A DNA stretch of 16,505 nucleotides from Woeseiaceae bacterium (GTDB taxonomy: Bacteria > Pseudomonadota > Gammaproteobacteria > Steroidobacterales > Woeseiaceae). Location of the stretch: NCBI GenBank assembly GCA_013138675.1, contig WTCH01000275.1, forward strand, positions 1 to 16,505, in the 5' to 3' direction. The notes below the pieces were generated by a model. It was not told the origin of the DNA, did not search any database, and saw nothing but the letters and a program-made list of their open reading frames with translations. A program made the position numbers and the translations under genes. This document shows, one piece after another, positions 12,276 through 16,505 of the stretch. How positions within the stretch are numbered: the stretch's first letter is position 1; every line of letters starts with the position of its first letter.

Positions 12276-12308
12276 GCCTGCAGCCTTGCTTGACAGCTTG
12301 CTGCAGGC
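12276..12308. repeat. 9-bp inverted repeat spanning the promoter -35 region
   Basis: GCCTGCAGC (12276-12284) and GCTGCAGGC (12300-12308) are perfect inverted arms separated by 15 bases. The -35 hexamer TTGACA (12290-12295) lies between them. As DNA this could be an operator for a dimeric regulator; as RNA it would be a hairpin in the rpoC 3' untranslated region. Nothing in the window identifies a binding protein. Confidence 0.7.
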
Positions 12309-12319
12309 GTCACTACAAT
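12290..12319 (+). promoter_or_regulatory. Sigma70 promoter with GC-rich discriminator, upstream of rpsL
   Basis: TTGACA (12290-12295), a perfect -35, is followed after 18 bases by TACAAT (12314-12319), five of six to consensus. The bases after the -10 are GCCCGCCC, a GC-rich discriminator of the kind found at stringently controlled rRNA and ribosomal protein promoters, which makes ppGpp/DksA control likely. Transcription should start near 12324-12327. It is the best promoter seen in the window and the natural promoter of rpsL-rpsG-fusA-tuf, but an intrinsic terminator begins about ten bases after the start site. Confidence 0.8.
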
Positions 12320-12333
12320 GCCCGCCCTTAAGC

Positions 12334-12365
12334 TCAGGGCCCGCCTTAAACGGGCCCTGATTTTT
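12334..12365 (+). terminator. Rho-independent terminator between rpoC and rpsL
   Basis: TCAGGGCCCG (12334-12343) and CGGGCCCTGA (12351-12360) form a perfect 10-pair GC-rich stem with a 7-base loop, followed at once by TTTTT (12361-12365). It should end transcription of the rpoBC operon. Because it also lies just downstream of the promoter at 12290-12319, it would stop most str operon transcripts after about 40 bases unless it is read through or opened, so it may work as an attenuator. Confidence 0.88.
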
Positions 12366-12373
12366 CAGGGGCG

Positions 12374-12396
12374 TGTAGGAGGGCCTTTAGGCCCGA
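12374..12396 (+). repeat. REP unit 4, in the rpoC-rpsL leader
   Basis: Head TGTAGGAG, stem GGGCCT/AGGCCC around TT, tail GA. It is the most diverged unit in stem sequence but stays fully paired. Its descending arm (12390-12395, GGCCCG) is also complementary to the descending arm of the preceding terminator (12351-12356, CGGGCC). Confidence 0.75.
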
Positions 12397-12405
12397 ATGC
12401 AGAAA

Positions 12406-12436
12406 AAAACACAAACGAATCAATAGTTTGTGTTTT
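12406..12436 (+). other. A/T-rich hairpin in the rpsL leader
   Basis: AAAACACAAAC (12406-12416) pairs perfectly over 11 bases with GTTTGTGTTTT (12426-12436), with a 9-base loop. It is weak in GC for a terminator and only four Ts end the stem, so it is unlikely to stop transcription efficiently on this strand. A run of seven As at 12403-12409 would give the opposite strand a better T-run, but no minus-strand gene is seen. Confidence 0.6.
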
Positions 12437-12446
12437 CGCCCAAAAA

Positions 12447-12503
12447 CCCGACATCTGAACCGGATGACGTTCAGCGGTCGGGTGCGCGCGTTTTTTAGCG
12501 CAC
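12447..12503 (+). other. Two further hairpins in the rpsL leader
   Basis: The first hairpin pairs CCCGAC (12447-12452) with GTCGGG (12477-12482) and CTGAAC (12455-12460) with GTTCAG (12469-12474), with a small internal loop. The second pairs GTGCGC (12482-12487) with GCGCAC (12498-12503) around a loop holding six Ts. They share base 12482, so they stack or compete. The T-run is 8 bases from the first stem, too far for a standard terminator. Together with the other leader hairpins they leave little unstructured sequence before rpsL. Confidence 0.55.
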
Positions 12504-12536
12504 ATATTTGGATTAACGAGAATAAAAGAGGGCCCC

Positions 12537-12911
12537 ATGGCCACAGTGAATCAGCTAGTTCGCAACCCACGCGCGACGAAGCGTGCAAAAAGTACGGTAC
12601 CGGCGCTGGAAGCCAGCCCGCAGAAACGTGGCGTATGCACACGCGTTTACACAACGACGCCCAAAAAGCCGAACTCGGCCATGCGGAAAGTCGCTCGTGT
12701 TCGCCTGACAAACGGTTTTGAAGTCACGTCGTATATCGGCGGTGAAGGCCACAACCTGCAGGAGCACTCAGTTGTGCTGATTCGTGGTGGTCGTGTGAAG
12801 GACCTGCCGGGTGTTCGCTACCACACAGTGCGCGGAACACTCGATTGCGCAGGTGTACCCGATCGTCGTCAAGGCCGCTCCAAGTACGGAACGAAGCGTC
12901 CGAAGTCTTAA
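12537..12911 (+). CDS. rpsL: 30S ribosomal protein S12
   Basis: S12 lines the decoding centre of the 30S subunit and sets decoding accuracy. The protein is 124 residues, the same as E. coli. The N-terminal extension begins MATVNQLVRNPR. The decoding loop TTPKKPNSAMRKVARVRL carries K43, and GGRVKDLPGVRYH carries K88 and D89 (the residue methylthiolated in many bacteria). K43 and K88 are the streptomycin-sensitive residues. GAGGG (12528-12532) is only 4 bases from the ATG, a short spacing, and lies in a GGGCCC palindrome complementary to upstream leader elements. Two in-frame stops end the gene (TAA TAA). It is the first gene of the str operon. Confidence 0.98.
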   Translation: MATVNQLVRNPRATKRAKSTVPALEASPQKRGVCTRVYTTTPKKPNSAMRKVARVRLTNGFEVTSYIGGEGHNLQEHSVVLIRGGRVKDLPGVRYHTVRGTLDCAGVPDRRQGRSKYGTKRPKS

Positions 12912-12918
12912 TAACAAT

Positions 12919-12941
12919 TGTAGGAGCGGCTTCAGCCGCGA
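12919..12941 (+). repeat. REP unit 5, in the rpsL-rpsG spacer
   Basis: Head TGTAGGAG, stem GCGGCT/AGCCGC around TC, tail GA. It starts 7 bases after the first rpsL stop and takes up almost half of the 51-base spacer. Confidence 0.85.
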
Positions 12942-12962
12942 CTAGATATAGAGAAATATCAA

Positions 12963-13442
12963 ATGTCCAGAAGATCACAGGCACCAAAAAGAACGATTTT
13001 GCCCGACCCGAAATACGGCAGTGAATTGCTTGCCAAGTTCATGAACATGATCATGAATGACGGTAAGAAATCCGTCGCTGAGCGCATCATTTATGGTGCA
13101 CTTGACCGTATTTCGGACCGAGAGACGAAGTCAGATGACAAGGCGCTCGAATTGCTCGAAACGGCACTCGAGAACGTCAAGCCCGTGGTCGAAGTGAAGT
13201 CCCGCCGCGTCGGTGGTGCAACGTACCAGGTGCCTGTTGAAGTGCGCCCGGCACGTCGCCAAACACTGGCCATGCGCTGGGTTATCGATGCTGCGCGTAA
13301 ACGCGGCGAGAAGTCGATGGCGCATCGCCTCGCGCACGAGTTGCTTGAGGCTGCCGAGAACCGCGGCACGGCTGTCAAAAAGAAAGAAGACACGCATCGC
13401 ATGGCAGAGGCTAATAAGGCCTTCTCCCACTACCGCTGGTAA
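12963..13442 (+). CDS. rpsG: 30S ribosomal protein S7
   Basis: S7 is a primary 16S rRNA-binding protein that nucleates the 30S head and touches the E-site tRNA; in E. coli it is also the feedback repressor of the str operon. The protein is 159 residues, close to the usual 156. It begins MSRRSQAPKRTILPDPKYGS and has the conserved FMNMIMNDGKKSVAERIIY, the RRVGGATYQVPVEVRPARR beta-hairpin region at about 76-95, and the C-terminal HRMAEANKAFSHYRW. The ribosome binding site is weak (AGAGA around 12950-12954), suggesting dependence on translation of rpsL or on the REP head upstream. fusA follows after 35 bases. Confidence 0.98.
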   Translation: MSRRSQAPKRTILPDPKYGSELLAKFMNMIMNDGKKSVAERIIYGALDRISDRETKSDDKALELLETALENVKPVVEVKSRRVGGATYQVPVEVRPARRQTLAMRWVIDAARKRGEKSMAHRLAHELLEAAENRGTAVKKKEDTHRMAEANKAFSHYRW

Positions 13443-13464
13443 CCGGTCGAGTCGACCAGGAAAA

Positions 13465-13470
13465 CCAGGA
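13465..13470 (+). promoter_or_regulatory. Ribosome binding site fixing the fusA GTG start
   Basis: CCAGGA lies 7 bases before GTG 13478 and supports this rare start codon. The protein N-terminus ARTTPIERYRNIGI matches EF-G family proteins at this position. Confidence 0.75.
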
Positions 13471-13477
13471 TCTTGTC

Positions 13478-15571
13478 GTGGCCCGCACAACCCCTATCGA
13501 GCGCTATCGCAATATTGGCATCATGGCCCATATTGATGCTGGCAAGACCACGACAACTGAACGTGTGCTGTTCTATACCGGTGTCTCTCACAAGATAGGC
13601 GAGGTGCATGACGGCGCAGCTGTCATGGACTGGATGGAGCAGGAACAGGAGCGCGGCATCACGATTACGTCGGCTGCGACAACCTGCTTCTGGAGTGGCA
13701 TGGACAAGCAGTACGACGAGCACCGTGTCAACATCATTGATACCCCGGGCCATGTCGATTTCACGATTGAAGTCGAGCGCAGCCTGCGCGTGCTGGACGG
13801 CGCGGTAACCGTGCTGTGCTCGGTTGGTGGCGTGGAGCCACAGACAGAGACAGTCTGGCGCCAGGGCAACAAATACAATGTGCCGCGCATGATCTTCGTT
13901 AACAAGATGGATCGTGCGGGCGCAGATTTCCTGCGCGTTGTTGAACAGGCACACGAGCGTCTCGGCGCTAATACTGTCCCGATTCAGCTGCCAATTGGAG
14001 CTGAGGAAAAATTCGTAGGCATCATTGATCTGATCGGGATGCGGGCGATCTACTGGGATGAGAGCAACATGGGTACGACCTATGAGGCCCGCGATATTCC
14101 GGATGAGCTGCGTGCCGAGGCCGAGGTCTGGCGCGAGAAGATGGTCGAAGCCGCGGCGGAAGGCGACGAAGAGCTGCTCAAAAAGTTTATTGAGAACGGC
14201 AAACTTGAGCCCAAAGAGATTCGCCGTGGTCTGCGTGAACGCACGCTGGCTGGAGAGATCGTCGTTGCGATGTGCGGCTCGGCCTTCAAGAACAAGGGCG
14301 TGCAGGCGATGCTCGATGCGGTTATCGACTACATGCCGTCACCGGTTGATGTGCCTGCGATCAAGGGCATCAATGAGGACGACTCGGAAGGCGAGCGCCA
14401 CGCGGATGACACGGAGCCGTTCGCAGCGCTGGCATTCAAGATCGCGACGGATCCGTTCGTCGGCAACCTGACGTTCTTCCGCGTTTATTCGGGCGTGCTG
14501 AACTCGGGTGATACGATCCTGAACCCGATTAAGAGCAGGAAAGAACGTATCGGGCGCATCTTGCAGATGCACTCGAACGACCGTAAGGAAATCAAGGAGG
14601 TTTTCGCTGGAGACATTGCGGCAGCTGTTGGCCTCAAGGACGTGACAACCGGAGACACGCTTTGCGACCTCAAGCAGCCGATTATGCTTGAGCGCATGGA
14701 GTTTCCGGAGCCGGTTATTTCCGTGGCCGTCGAGCCGAAGACCAAGATTGACCAGGAGAAGATGGGCACCGCCCTGCAGAAACTGGCCAAAGAAGACCCG
14801 TCATTTCGCGTCCACACAGACGAGGAATCGAGTCAGACGATCATTTCGGGAATGGGTGAGCTGCATCTCGATATTATCGTCGATCGCATGAAACGCGAGT
14901 TCAATGTGGTGGCGAATGTCGGTAAGCCGCAGGTGGCTTACCGGGAGACGATTCGTAAATCCGTAAAACAGGAAAGCAAGTTCGTCAGGCAGACCGGTGG
15001 ACGCGGCCAGTATGGTCATGTTTTTCTGCGCATCGAACCGGCGGAGTCTGGTTCCGGCTACGAATTCGAGAATGCGATTGTTGGCGGTGTTGTACCGAAG
15101 GAATATATCGGTGCCGTCAACAAAGGTGTAAAAGAGCAGATGGAAAATGGTGTTGTCGCTGGTTTCCCGGTAGTCGACTGCAAGGTAACGCTGTACGACG
15201 GCTCGTATCACGACGTCGATTCGAGCGAGATTGCATTTAAGATCGCCGGTTCCATGGGTTTCAGGGACGGCGCCCTCAAAGCAAGCCCGGTGTTACTCGA
15301 GCCGATCATGAAGGTCGAGGTTGTAACACCCGAAGATTACATGGGTGACGTGATGGGTGATCTCAATCGCCGTCGTGGTTTGCCCAAGGGCATGGATGAC
15401 TCGCCGTCAGGCAAAGTCATTCGTGCAGAGGTTCCGCTGGCCGAGATGTTCGGCTATGCAACGGACTTGCGCTCAATGAGCCAGGGCCGCGCGGTGTACT
15501 CGATGGAATTCGAGAAATATTCAGAAGTGCCACAAAACGTGGCTGACACAGTAATGAAAAGAGCGAGTTAG
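13478..15571 (+). CDS. fusA: Elongation factor G
   Basis: EF-G is the GTPase that drives translocation of tRNA and mRNA after peptide bond formation and, with RRF, splits ribosomes. The protein is 697 residues (E. coli 704) from a GTG start. The G1 motif is AHIDAGKTT (17-25), switch 1 includes RGITITSAATT, G3 is DTPGH with H92 (88-92), and G4 is NKMD (142-145). The GTPase domain is followed by a beta-barrel domain (from about 310), domains III and IV with GGRGQYGHVFL near 507, and a C-terminal domain V ending in the switch-like SMSQGRAVYSMEF. It is the third gene of the str operon. A REP unit begins 3 bases after the stop, then tuf. Confidence 0.99.
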   Translation: MARTTPIERYRNIGIMAHIDAGKTTTTERVLFYTGVSHKIGEVHDGAAVMDWMEQEQERGITITSAATTCFWSGMDKQYDEHRVNIIDTPGHVDFTIEVERSLRVLDGAVTVLCSVGGVEPQTETVWRQGNKYNVPRMIFVNKMDRAGADFLRVVEQAHERLGANTVPIQLPIGAEEKFVGIIDLIGMRAIYWDESNMGTTYEARDIPDELRAEAEVWREKMVEAAAEGDEELLKKFIENGKLEPKEIRRGLRERTLAGEIVVAMCGSAFKNKGVQAMLDAVIDYMPSPVDVPAIKGINEDDSEGERHADDTEPFAALAFKIATDPFVGNLTFFRVYSGVLNSGDTILNPIKSRKERIGRILQMHSNDRKEIKEVFAGDIAAAVGLKDVTTGDTLCDLKQPIMLERMEFPEPVISVAVEPKTKIDQEKMGTALQKLAKEDPSFRVHTDEESSQTIISGMGELHLDIIVDRMKREFNVVANVGKPQVAYRETIRKSVKQESKFVRQTGGRGQYGHVFLRIEPAESGSGYEFENAIVGGVVPKEYIGAVNKGVKEQMENGVVAGFPVVDCKVTLYDGSYHDVDSSEIAFKIAGSMGFRDGALKASPVLLEPIMKVEVVTPEDYMGDVMGDLNRRRGLPKGMDDSPSGKVIRAEVPLAEMFGYATDLRSMSQGRAVYSMEFEKYSEVPQNVADTVMKRAS

Positions 15572-15574
15572 CAT

Positions 15575-15597
15575 CGTAGGAGCGGCTTGAGCCGCGA
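15575..15597 (+). repeat. REP unit 6, in the fusA-tuf spacer
   Basis: Head CGTAGGAG (one mismatch in the first base), stem GCGGCT/AGCCGC around TG, tail GA. It takes up about half of the 50-base spacer between fusA and tuf. Confidence 0.85.
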
Positions 15598-15621
15598 CAA
15601 CTAAAGTTAGGAATCGCAGAG

Positions 15622-16505
<884 letters not shown>

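Noticed and set aside
12447..12496. Second intrinsic terminator in the rpsL leader (hairpin plus TTTTTT)
   Set aside because: The T-run begins 8 bases after the stem ends, and the T-run itself is in the loop of another hairpin, so the geometry is not that of a standard terminator.
12428..12721. 97-residue + strand frame overlapping the rpsL leader and rpsL in another frame
   Set aside because: It overlaps most of rpsL out of frame, shows no recognisable protein features, and its start lies in a leader hairpin.

Overview
This window is the conserved transcription/translation core of a bacterial chromosome, almost certainly from a gammaproteobacterium. The order is tuf (3' end only), tRNA-Trp, secE, nusG, rplK, rplA, rplJ, rplL, rpoB, rpoC, rpsL, rpsG, fusA, tuf (5' part only), all on the + strand. 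A single tRNA-Trp between tuf and secE, with the str genes directly behind rpoC, is the layout I know from Pseudomonas- and Xanthomonas-type gammaproteobacteria, not from E. coli. The RNA polymerase subunits carry the gammaproteobacterial insertions, and residues match E. coli numbering within a few positions. The genus cannot be named from the sequence.

Region 1 (1-744) holds the end of EF-Tu, a strong inverted pair of REP units, tRNA-Trp and SecE. Region 2 (780-3715) holds NusG and the L11-L1-L10-L7/L12 ribosomal stalk genes, with a candidate L1 operator before rplK and a convincing L10-type leader before rplJ. Region 3 (3716-12255) holds rpoB and rpoC, which overlap by one base (TAATG); a strong hairpin lies before rpoB. 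Region 4 (12256-12536) is the control region between rpoC and rpsL. It has a near-consensus sigma70 promoter with a GC-rich discriminator, a perfect intrinsic terminator immediately downstream of the predicted start site, a REP unit, and further hairpins leading to rpsL. Region 5 (12537-16505) is the str operon: S12, S7, EF-G and EF-Tu.

The genes supply RNA polymerase, its elongation factor NusG, the L1 and L7/L12 stalks of the 50S subunit, S12 and S7 of the 30S decoding centre and head, the two elongation GTPases that work on the L7/L12 stalk, and one subunit of the Sec translocon. Control seems to use ribosomal protein feedback (L1, L10), translational coupling, and structured leaders and spacers.

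Every coding gene is an intact, ordinary core gene, apart from the two tuf genes cut by the window edges. I found no mobile gene cluster, CRISPR array, toxin system or unknown protein. The unusual content is between the genes: seven copies of a REP family (head GTAGGAG, covarying stem, tail CGA) at six junctions, and the promoter-then-terminator arrangement upstream of rpsL, which looks like an attenuator and is the best candidate here for undescribed regulation.
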